DNA of 64,000 bases, from NCBI GenBank assembly GCA_963966185.1, contig CAWZYM010000332.1:172001-236000 (forward strand), given 5' to 3'. The notes beneath the pieces are model-generated. The model had not been told where the DNA came from, made no database searches, and saw only the letters and a list, made by a program, of their open reading frames with translations. Shown piece after piece: positions 39,240 to 48,600 of this stretch; positions within the stretch are counted from its first letter, which is position 1, and the number at the start of each line of letters is the position of its first letter. Origin of the DNA: Rhabditoides inermis. Taxonomy: Eukaryota; Nematoda; Chromadorea; Rhabditida; Rhabditidae. Position numbers and translations under genes: made by a program.

Positions 39240-40819
39240 AGGGAGGGAGAGAGAGTGGAGAGGGAGAGAGAATTCTTTATCGTGATTATGGTGTTTCGGG
39301 AAAGGTACGTTTCACGATTTCATATTGTTTGACAAGGTTTGTATTGCTACAATCTGAGGTCTCTACAGAAAATTTGTTATTGAGATTATAGGTTTCATGT
39401 GGTTCTTAAATGCGTAGAGGACATTTGTAAGTCAATTTCGTTTCGATTTTACAAGTGGCGTGCCAATACATCCCGGAAGATGTTTTCTGCTGTATGTGCT
39501 GCTAATTCAACAAGAAATTTTGCTTGCATTCCACAGTTACACTTTGTTTGGGAACAGGCGTTTTGATGGGTTTCGAAGAAGCTTGTTGCGAACCACATGT
39601 CACTCTTACCACATGTCATCTTCGTCACCCCTTCACTCCTTTATGAGTGTATGAAGGACGTGTACTGAGGATACTCACCACACCTTAACTTACGTATTCT
39701 TTTAACCTCTCATTTTGCAGCCGCGAGGAGGTGATTCTGGAGGCGGAGGGCGGCGAGCGGTGCGTGATCCGCGGACTCGACAAGTGGGGCTATCTGGAGG
39801 CGAGGAGCAGGAAGAACCCCAACAAGGTACGGGCACTGTAGGGTACTGTAGTAGGGGTACTGTAGGCGAGGGAGGACTGTGTACCTGAGTGTTTTGTGAC
39901 AAGGGGGCTGAGCCTAAGCCCAACGAGGTACGAGTATTGTTAATTACTAACGAGGAGTGTCGTTAGAGCCACACTCTCGGATCTGAACCAAATTGATAGG
40001 ATATCTTAGTTTGGACCCAAAACATCGATTTCTAGTGTTACTTTTTCCTACGCGCCATATACGTTTCCTGTACGAAAACGTACAGACTGGGTTTTGGCTA
40101 CCTCATTCCACCTCTGGCGGTCAGAGACCGAGCCGTTGTGGCCTAGTGGTTAGCGCATCAGCCTGTCAGACAGGAGGCTGGGGTTCGAGTCCGCGCAGAC
40201 GATTTTTGTTTTGCCAGCAGTTTCTGGACTTGGACTTGAAGTTTTTTTGTTGCGAAGTGCTTCGATCAGTTTGTAACTACAAATACGTTCTTCTTCTTCT
40301 TTTTTTCAAAGCATTTTTCTCCGATATCGTTCAACTATATTGTGTTTCTTTACACTTAAGATATTGTTTTGGCTGAAACGTTTAGTTTGAAAACAGTTAT
40401 AACAAAGCGTGAACATTTGTATTCTGTGTTTTTTCCAACAACAAGAAACGCAAGTCCAGGAACTGCTGGCAAAACAAAAACGGTGTGCGCGGACTCGAAC
40501 CCCAGCCTCTGGTCTGACAGACTGATGCGCTAACCACTAGGCCACAACGGCTCGGTCTTTGACCGCCAAAGGTGGAATGAGGTAGTCAAAAACCAGCCCT
40601 GTACGTTTTCGTACTGGAAACGTATATGGCGCGTAGGAAAAAGTAACACCAGAAATCGATGTCTGGGGTCTTAACTAAAATATCCTATCAATTTGGTTCG
40701 GATCCGCGAGTGTGGCTCTAACAACACTCCTCGTAAGTGTTTTGTTTCAGATCTATTCTATCAGCGACGACGGCAACTCTTTCGATATGATGAAGGGTCT
40801 GATTCGTTTGAAGTTTTGA
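17931..40819 (+). CDS. HLCS: Biotin--protein ligase / holocarboxylase synthetase, complete core, long N-terminal region
   Basis: Attaches biotin to carboxylases through biotinyl-AMP (known for the family). The start at 17931 gives a hydrophobic N terminus (M-I-V-F-V-W-S-L-V), perhaps a membrane anchor. Phase-consistent early exons lie at 17931-17996, 18299, 18568, 18838, 19054, 19851, 20040, 20840, 21768, 22397, 23289, 23800, 24057, 24358 and 24648. Low-complexity exons follow (26316, 26881, 27062, 27643, 28598, 28959, 29575); 29.6-31.5 kb is poorly resolved. The GATase-like N domain is at 32107-32371, 33159-33248 and 33670-33759. Further exons are 34034, 34693, 35321 and 35952. The catalytic core is 36523-36645, 37323-37390, 37604-37679, 37836-37920, 38046-38102, 38150-38207, 38569-38691, 39117-39189, 39721-39826 and 40751-40819. 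It carries T-T-M-D-V, the biotin loop G-K-G-R-A-G-N-E-F (usually G-R-G-R-G-G-N-x-W) and K-W-P-N-D. The poly(A) signal is at 41119. Confidence 0.85.
19337..19644. mobile_element. 308-bp MITE with ~90-bp inverted repeats, TTAA-flanked
   Basis: Both ends read AGGGAGTGTACACTCTGAA inward and stay nearly complementary for about 90 bp. TTAA lies immediately outside both ends (19333-19336 and 19645-19648). A TTAA target duplication is the hallmark of piggyBac-type elements. It has no coding capacity, so it is non-autonomous. It sits in a biotin ligase intron. Confidence 0.9.
20528..20694 (+). mobile_element. ~167-bp MITE, copy A
   Basis: Begins TATAGTTCTATGCTC and ends near GGCGCCGAGTATA. It is over 85% identical to the copies at 21496 and 36695. 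Its degenerate termini (TATAGYYCTGYGC type) next to TA suggest a TA target site, as used by Tc1/mariner-type transposases. It lies in a biotin ligase intron. Confidence 0.9.
21496..21663 (+). mobile_element. ~168-bp MITE, copy B
   Basis: Same family as 20528-20694 and 36695-36862. It starts TATAGTTCTATGCTC and ends GGCGCAGGCTATA, and lies in the next biotin ligase intron. Confidence 0.9.
24840..24885. repeat. CCCAGTAA(C) tandem repeat inside or next to an exon
   Basis: Five copies of a 9-bp unit follow the open exon ending ...V-V-L-E. They are closed by an inverted ACTGGGTTATT, so the RNA can fold back. The preceding 20+ bp of exon (GCAGGCGCGGGTGGTGCTGG) are repeated just after the array. 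Confidence 0.9.
25187..25268. repeat. GA-rich tandem repeat with 12-bp period
   Basis: Repeats of AACGAGAGAGAG about six times. Translations of it (R-E-R-T repeats) are low-complexity artefacts. Confidence 0.9.
25432..25760. repeat. Degenerate local tandem duplications
   Basis: GAAGGACAGCGTCTGC(A/G)AGGGATACG occurs at about 25432 and 25514. The phrase TATTGTGGTGATAGTTTTC occurs at about 25460 and 25635. A diverged further copy lies near 25711. They look like successive local duplications of 80-180 bp. Confidence 0.75.
27798..28391. repeat. Compound microsatellite (CTCTGT)n then CT/CTCGCTCC array
   Basis: About 24 copies of CTCTGT (to about 27947) are followed by about 440 bp of CT runs broken at irregular intervals by CGCTCC. 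It fills most of the intron between the biotin ligase exons at 27643-27781 and 28598-28875. Long open frames on both strands here (S-L-S-L or R-E-R-E repeats) are artefacts. Confidence 0.95.
30511..30655. repeat. CACCACAC minisatellite with inverted copy (hairpin)
   Basis: A run of CACCAC(A)/CATCAC units (30511-30598) is followed about 25 bp later by GGTGTGGTGGTGTGG (30623-30652), so the segment can fold on itself. The outer flanks CGATATTGCGG and CCCGATATTGC are also similar. Confidence 0.85.
31973..32268 (+). repeat. TTGTTTAC repeats at intron starts
   Basis: The introns after exons 31854-31972 and 32107-32222 both begin with a donor that runs straight into copies of TTGTTTAC. The second intron (32223-32268) is only 46 bp and mostly this repeat. 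The same motif fills the 68-bp intron at 52921-52988, and its complement follows the donor at 62335. Confidence 0.8.
36695..36862 (-). mobile_element. ~168-bp MITE, copy C
   Basis: Reverse-orientation copy of the family at 20528 and 21496. It begins TATAGCCTGCGCCAGAG and ends GCACAGAACTATA. It lies in the biotin ligase intron between the core exons 36523-36645 and 37323-37390. Confidence 0.9.
37179..37259. repeat. (TA)n microsatellite
   Basis: About 80 bp of pure TA in a biotin ligase intron. Confidence 0.98.
39951..40733. mobile_element. 783-bp foldback element with a tRNA-Asp-like segment in each arm
   Basis: Two roughly 290-bp arms (about 39951-40245 and 40440-40733) are inverted repeats, around 90% identical by eye, separated by about 195 AT-rich bases. 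Each arm contains a tRNA-like segment (plus at 40132-40203, minus at about 40488-40556) with A box TGGCCTAGTGGTTAGCGC, a C-T-G-T-C-A loop as in tRNA-Asp(GUC), and B box GGGGTTCGAGTCC. The 5' GCCGTTG has no complement at the 3' end, so it is not a working tRNA. TAA flanks both ends. The element lies in the last intron of the biotin ligase gene. Confidence 0.85.
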
Positions 40820-41284
40820 TAGAGAGATGAGCTCATTTCGTGCCATGTCTCTCTTACAGTTTCCTACAGTACTCGATTATTCTCTATTGTTCCCCCGCAC
40901 TCATGTGATACCGTATCCTCTGACCGATGTTGAATCTGAATCTTTTCTTCCCTGGGTGTCTCCGGCTTTTCTTGCGATTCTCATTAGTATCGCATAGTGT
41001 GATAGTGCATATTTATAGTTTGTACTCTCTTTTTTTGCAAAATATTGAGATTTATTGACTGTCAGAGTTGTGAGACGATTCTAATAACGTATATTCTATG
41101 ATGATAGAAGAAGCTGCGAATAAACGATTTTATATATAAACTGTGGTATAAGATGTGATTGAAAGGGTGAAATGTTGTGGCACGCATTGTGATATCTGGT
41201 GGTGGTTTGTGTGAATTGTGGTGGTTTTGGCTGGAGTATGCCTCTTCGAAACGCTAATCGCTAAATTCTATAAAAACAAGAGAC
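40820..41284. other. Short intergenic region
   Basis: Holds the 3' UTR of the biotin ligase gene with AATAAA at 41119-41124. About 160 bp then separate that signal from the first possible ATG of the next gene on the same strand. This compact spacing could reflect an operon, but no clear trans-splice acceptor was seen before 41285. Confidence 0.6.
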
Positions 41285-42548
41285 ATGACGATTGTTTCCA
41301 AGCGAGTTTCGAAGAGGCTTATCAGAACGGATTTCTTTGCATTGAAGTCGTCAAGACAACTGATTACGGTTGGGATGCTTCCGACGATGTGCAGTATGAG
41401 GAGTGGAGTAGGCGGGGCGATCCGACAGCTCCGAGCACTCTCTGCCAAGGCGGACCACAACAATGTGTGAGTTATAAATAGTTCCACTTTGTATTTGTAA
41501 GTTTTTATATGTGAGGTGGTGAGCAATTTTGTGTGTTTTTTTATTAAAAGTCTGAAGTATTTTGCTTTTGAATGGAAACTTGGAAACTATATGTTTCGTG
41601 ACGAGATGAAGCGAGAATGGGTGGTTTTGGAAACATTTCCACTTTGGTTGTCGAATAGAAGTTGAGATATATATAATTAACTCCATTGATTATTTTCTGG
41701 TTTCCAGCGTCTACTGCACCGGCTACGCTTTCGAGAAGTTTGGCCGGAAGATGGCCAGATATGGGGTGAGTGTGGTTTTGATATCAAATTCATTTGAAAC
41801 AATCAAATCAAATGTTTATTCGGTATCGCAAATATGAATATGACACGTACAAAACGAAATCACTCATAAGAAGCAATATATTGTCTTTTTTAATGTACGT
41901 ATTTAATCTTGAATGTGATTTAGTGGCGCAGGCTTTGTACTTTGTGAAATTCGTGCATGTATGATGTTGGGAACCCTTCACACTGTTTTGTTTACTGTAT
42001 CTCGCTTTACACTGTGTGTTCTATATATTGTCATTTCAATCTGCGGGAGAGAGAGAGAGGGAGAGAGAGAGGGGGGAGAGGGAGGGAGGGAGAGAGAAAG
42101 AGGGAGAAGGAGAGAGAGAGAGAGAGAGAGAGAGAGTGCACGCCTCCCCTGCAGGTGTACTGGGGCCGGGGCGATGCGCGGAACGTGCTGGAAGATGCGC
42201 CGGAGGGCAGCACTCACGTCGCCGCCAAGCTACACGCAACCATCAAGGCCATCCAACAGGTAGGCGTCTCTCTCTTTCTCTCTCTCTCACACACTCTCTC
42301 TTTCCCTCCGTCTCTCTGTCTCTCTCACGTTTACTCGTCTATCACATCTTCTCGGTATTGCAGGTAATAGGTTTCACAGTTTGTTGAACATTAGAAGTTT
42401 GGATGTTGGGGTAATTGGTAATCGGTAGTCGGAACTGTTTCCAACTGTATTGATTGTGAGGCCAAGTCGTCGGTGCGAGATCCGTCTACGATGGTCGTCA
42501 AGACAGACCTGGACTTCAAGGGAGACGCGCAGACGGTGGGGGGGGGAG

Positions 42549-42586
<38 letters not shown>

Positions 42587-42641
42587 AGAGACAGGCTGAC
42601 AGAGAGGAGAGAGACAGAGACAGACAGACAGACAGACAGAC

Positions 42642-42689
<48 letters not shown>

Positions 42690-45600
42690 AGAGACAGAGA
42701 GAGAGAGACAGAGAGAGGGAGACACAGAGAGAGAGACAGAGAGAGGGAGACAGAGAGAGAGACAGACACAGAGAGAGAGGGTTGCTCACAGGTGCTGTCT
42801 CGCTTCGCGGCGCGCAGTTTCTTCAAGATTGGCGGGGAGCCGATGGCGAACTCGCGCCTGCTGCAGCAGCTGCACCGGCTGATCGACGAGACGGGGGTGG
42901 GTGGAGGGAGGGAGGGAAGGAGGGAGAGAGGGAGAGAGAGAGAGAGGCAGGGAGAGAGAGGTGGGGAGAGAGGGGAAGGCAGAGAGGGAGGAGAGGGAGA
43001 AAGGTGATAGCATTATTTTTTCACGTTTGTCATGCCGAGTCTATACCCCTGGGATGTGACCCCGTTCTTGCGTCGCCTCAAGCAGTCATGTTCCCTTCCC
43101 TTTGATGCGATCCCACCAATAGTGTTGCGAAAGTGCGCGAGTGAGTTCTCACTACCTCTCTCTATCATCTTCAATGTCTCCCTGCGTGACGGAGTAGTGC
43201 CCACTGCGTGGAAAACTGCTCATGTCACACCTATTCTCAAGCCGGGTGGTGATTCTAGCCTAGTCACGTCGTATAGACCCATAGCTATTTGCTCTGCTCT
43301 CTCTAAGATCATCGAACGCATTGTGCGAAAACATTTGATAATGTTTCTTGAGTCCCGGTCGCTTCTCTCACACCATCAGTACGGGTTTCGTAGCCAGCGC
43401 TCTGTCACTTCGCAAATGCTAGTATGTTTCAATGATTGGATAAGTGCTACCGCAGACGGCAAGTTCACAGACATTGTTTACTTCGACTACCGGAAGGCTT
43501 TTGATAAGGTTAATATAGAAAAATTGGTTGCTAAGTGCGAGTCATTTGGATTGAGAGGTGCAATACTAGTGTGGTTGAAAGAGTTTTTGTCCAGCAGAAT
43601 GTTCAGGGTACGAGTGAATGAAAGTTTCTCTGATATTGTCGGTTCACCCTCAGGGGTGCCTCAGGGTACAGTATTGGGTCCTATTTTGTTCATACTGTAT
43701 CTGACGGGTATTGAAACGGGTCTCCCACCAGGGGTTCGCTTCCGTGCGTTTGCAGACGATGTAAAGTTGTACATTTCCTATGATCGCGCTTCTGCGGGTA
43801 CTGCCCACGCTGCCTTGCAGCTCGCTATTAGACATATAATAGAGTGGTCGCGACTATGGCAGTTAGAACTTGCCGATTCCAAGTGTAGTGTGGTTCATCT
43901 GGGAAGGGGCAACCCTGCCCATGAGTACTCGCTAGGTGACACTGTTTTGTCTAGTAGTGAACGCATCCGCGATCTCGGCCTGCAAGTAGATTCCTCTGCA
44001 AACCCTTGTCTCAATGCGTGCGTGCGAGCTCAGTCAGCAATGAACAGAGCTCGTCTTCTTTTGCGATCCATCACCACAGACGACCAGCGCATTTTGATCA
44101 CGTTGTACAAAACATATGTATTGCCCATCTTAGAATTCGCGAGCCCTGTCTGGAATCCACACCTTATGAAAGACATTCGCGCATTAGAACGTGTTCAACG
44201 CTATTTCACCCGCATAGTATTCTATCGAGTTTACCCGTGTGACTCATACCCACAGTCAATGGCCGATTACTCATTCAGACTCAAGACGCTAGGCCTTGTT
44301 AGCCTTAGTGAAAGACGCGCTCGTAGTGACTTGATACTAGCCCACAAAATGTTCAAGGGACTAGTATCCACTCGCTTTTCGTCATTGTTCCGAATCAAAC
44401 CATCCCGTGGTCGCCACGAAACATTTGCCTTACACATCAAAGCCACTCGATCCACACTCTTACACAATTGTTTTGCACTGAGAACAGCCAGATACATTGT
44501 CACTTTGTCCAAATCCCACCCACGCATATTCGGTAAAAAGCATTCCATTTTTGCAAAAACACTGTCCCGTATTGATCTGACAAAAATTTTGCAGCTCAAA
44601 TCATGAGCACCTTTTGATTAGTTTTCTGGTTTATGTGCTTTATGTTCCATGTATGTGTCGTTTCGTTTGTATTGTTCTGTTTTGAGTGTTTGTAACGCCA
44701 TGTCCTGTATATATGTGATGTCTGGCGTGTCGCTGCTCATCCACCGCCTCGGCTGTGTCCTCTCCTTCTGGCGGTGCCCTCTCGGGAGAATTTGGAACCT
44801 CGACCTTTCGGAACATCTCCTTCCACTATACCACCATACGATCCCGAGACGCTCACGTAAACAAATTGAATAAGTGTCATGGTACCCCAGTAGAGAAATC
44901 GCCGACCCCCGCCCACCACATCACCAATATCGCTACAATCACGTTCCCATTGTTCCTATAAACACCAACCCGAAAAATTTCATATCCGATATAGCATTTA
45001 CATGCGATTTGTTATGATATGGATGGTTTTGCCTTGTGCTCGCCTCGCGGCGTAGCAAGCGGTCCCCTCCGCCGCTCCACTCCCACCATTCAGGCAGGGT
45101 GATCCCATTCCTCTATCTACGATGACACGTGCTTTATGCGATATCCTCTTTTTCTTTGGTTTTGAACGTTGATTATTGATGTGTGACGCAGATTATTACT
45201 GTAATAAATTCATTCATTCATTATTTGCGCCAAGAGAGCGTATTGTGTAGTGTTTTTTGGTTGATAATTTAGAATTAACAAATAATGCTTCTCAAAAAGA
45301 GAGGAGGATTGGTTCGAAAAGTATGCATTCGGTTTCTAGACATTTTGAAACATATATGCGTCTGTGAGTCAAATTGTTTTTTTTCGAAAAAAGTCGCCAA
45401 AGCTGTGCTTGTGAGTGATGAGTGATATCACTAAAAATCACAGTGATATAACAAAGTGATACAAATGAATCAGTGATATCACAGTGATATGCAGCGGCTT
45501 GTTGCAGGTGCGAGTGGAGTACAACAACCCGCTGGTGAACCACGAGAACACGGTGACTGCGAGGATACACGACGACGCCAAGCAGGGAGAGAGTGAGGAG

Positions 45601-48600
45601 GGGGGGGGAGGGGTAGTAGGACTATTACAGCAGTATTTTTTTTATTGAAGTGTTTATTTCCACGGCAAGGAAGATGTAATAACGATAAAAGGCAAGCATG
45701 AAAAATATGTGGATAAACAAGGCTAACCCTAGGCTGACCAGTGCAAGTGGTCAGCTACTTATTGGGGGCCCCCACGTTACATAAAAATCGTACAATTTCG
45801 CCCAATATTTACCAGATATCATTTGAGCATCAATAGCTTGAGGATAGCATGGTGACGGAGGAGGGGGGGGGGTAGTAGAAAGGAACATGGTAGGAATGCG
45901 AGAAGCACACTCATCTTGGCTGCTGTGCTCACACAATTAGCCGAAAGGGGACAGGGAGACGTGCTAGGGCTATCGTAGCAGTGCTGGTAGGGCAGTTCAC
46001 TCCTTTACCGGCATTTCGCTCAGTTTTACCAGACATTTGAGGCTTCAATGTTTCCGGCCTGCTCATTTGCATATAACCAATTCAGTCGTCTGGGCGACCC
46101 CTGCGACTGCGGCTGCCCCGGAATCTAACGACCCGCCCCGCCTTCCCGAGTTCCGCCCCCTTCCGTCGGTGGATGTGGAGAGGAGCGAGTACGCCGGCTG
46201 GCCGAGGGCCTATGTGGGGGTGGCGCATAAGGAGTGAGTGGGGGGAGGATGCACTTTGGATGCACTTTGGAGGGGATGGGTACGGGCTACGCTGGTTTGA
46301 TATTGTAACTTGATAGAGGCACGCATAAGTGGTGGGTAAGGGAGGATACACATTGAGAGGAGACGTTTTTTTGTTGTTGAATGAAATGAATTTTTACTGA
46401 AATCAAGACGTTTATGTGCGTGTTGGTTAAAGTATGTAAACTCATGTTTTGTGTGTACAAATTTGCTTAAAGAAGAACTCCGGGGAATAATGAAATGCCG
46501 GTCAATGGCACTAAAGTGGTAGTTTCGAGTTCGATTCCGATATTGAAAAAATCGAGAGTCTTCAAAAATTTGCATATTTGATTTATTTAGTACGAATCCG
46601 TTGCCCGATCAGCCTAACTCGTCGGGGGTGGGCCGCCAGCCAGTTAGGCTACGCCCCCATTCTGTTAGGCTGACGAACAGCTGTTTTTCATTTTCTTCGT
46701 TTTTTGTTGATTCTTTGTTGTTTTATAAGCTAATTTTGTGTTTTGTTAGTCAAATATACGATATAGTGTGTAAATAAGTAACATTCAATCAGTTATCAGT
46801 CAAAACAACACAAATATTACTGATTTTACAAAAGTTTCGAAATTTCTGTTGTGTGTTGTGTTCTTTCTTTGATTGTTGTGATCTTCTACGAATCATATAT
46901 TCTAATTTGCTTTGTTGATTCGCAACCATGCTTCCGTGTATCGACTTCGATCGTATTCATCGTGCAACGCATACGAACGTCATCAAATTCGCATAATGGC
47001 GAGCGAAGTAACATCATCTCCTTGCCTCACATTTGTCTTGTCCGTTTGTCAATATTGTAGTCATCTTTGTTTGTATTAGGTGTCTTTGTATATCACGAAA
47101 CCGAATATAAATATACAAAGACACCTATGCGTGCATTCTAACATTTTATGTGTTTAGGTAATGCGAGTCGCGCGGGCTTCGATGCTCGTCGCCTGCGCGA
47201 ACGTGGGCAAGGGCAGTCGCTCGTCCCCACAGAAGCAGAATAACAAGTGAGTATGTTTACAACTCATTTAACACTGTGTATATTGTAGCTTTGACTTGTT
47301 TTGTAAAGAGTTGTGCTTGTGCGTACTCGTACTGTATGTGATGTTTGCTATAACATATCATGCTCGCCTACTTTATGAAACATATGGGTTAAATATCATT
47401 GATTTATTGTATGTTTGTTCTCTATAATGTACGCGCTCTTTTAGATCGTCTCTGTGAAAGGAGTACGACACGTAGACGGAGACGCGTCTCGCAAGTGAGG
47501 CGAGGCGTGCGCCATGGGCTCGCCCTACGACGACACAGACGTGAAGAGGGGAGGCTGTCTGCAGCAGAACACACTCGTGAGTCAAACCTTGCTTTTACTG
47601 GTATCATTGTCATACCAAGTAGCAGTATGTGACATGAAACTTACATATTCGACAGTTATAAGCGTACATACATGTTGGTATGGGCTATATTGATGACAAA
47701 GCTGTCGATTACAGATCATCTACGATCTCGAGAAGAATCACACCGGATGGACGGAGACAGAGAAAGAAGACAACGCAATTTTGTTATACCGAATAAACGT
47801 AGATACTTATTTGCAATGGTATTATGTGGACTTCATTTGACTTGGTGGTTTATCAGTTACCATTATGCAAAAATGGAGTGAGTGTAGTGAGGTTATCGTA
47901 CGCAATGTGTCTATGGCGAAACTTTTTCGTGGGTGACCTCAAATGCGACCGCTGTCCGGCCTCATCTCTCTGTCAATCATTTTCGCGCCAAAACCTGGTT
48001 CCGGGCGCGGTAATTGTTCGGGCGGGTGACTCTTTCCTCGGAGTTCTTCTTTAATTTGATTCTTTTTCATGAAGTAGCAGTATTTTAATTGTTTTATAAT
48101 ATGAAGTCATAAATTTCTTGTGTTAGTGAAACATACATTCGAAGGAAACCTTTTTCAAAGAAAGTTGGTGGTAATTTACATCGAGAGTACTTATAGTGAT
48201 ATAATATTTTACACGAGACGTGGAATGTTCGCATTGCTAGAGACACATTGCGTTGCGATAATATTTGTCCGGAAAGTTTCGATGATTCATTTTTTTGCAA
48301 GCAGAAATGATTTTTGCCGATATCTCGTATGTTGGAACACAACATTGATGTCTAGTACAATTGAGTAGGGTTCCGATATTTCTTGAGATTGGTCATGTTT
48401 GCAGGTTCTAACCTTATCCTCTGAGCACCGACGTATTTGACTCACAATCAATACAGTTGAAGAAAACAGTTGCGGACACCGATTATCCTTTGACATGTTT
48501 GCAGTGTGTCTAGCAGCACGACTGGCTCGTTTGGCATCGCAGGCTACGGGGTGGTGTGGCGGGTGGGGAAGGGAGAGGGTGAGGGACAGGGACAGGCGAC

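Noticed and set aside
47160..47249. An exon of the RNase H-like gene reading M-L-V-A-C-A-N-V
   Set aside because: Its phase does not fit the exon ending at 46233, whereas 46233 to 48505 joins in phase and gives a better RNase H match; the segment also lies inside the TTAA-flanked element.
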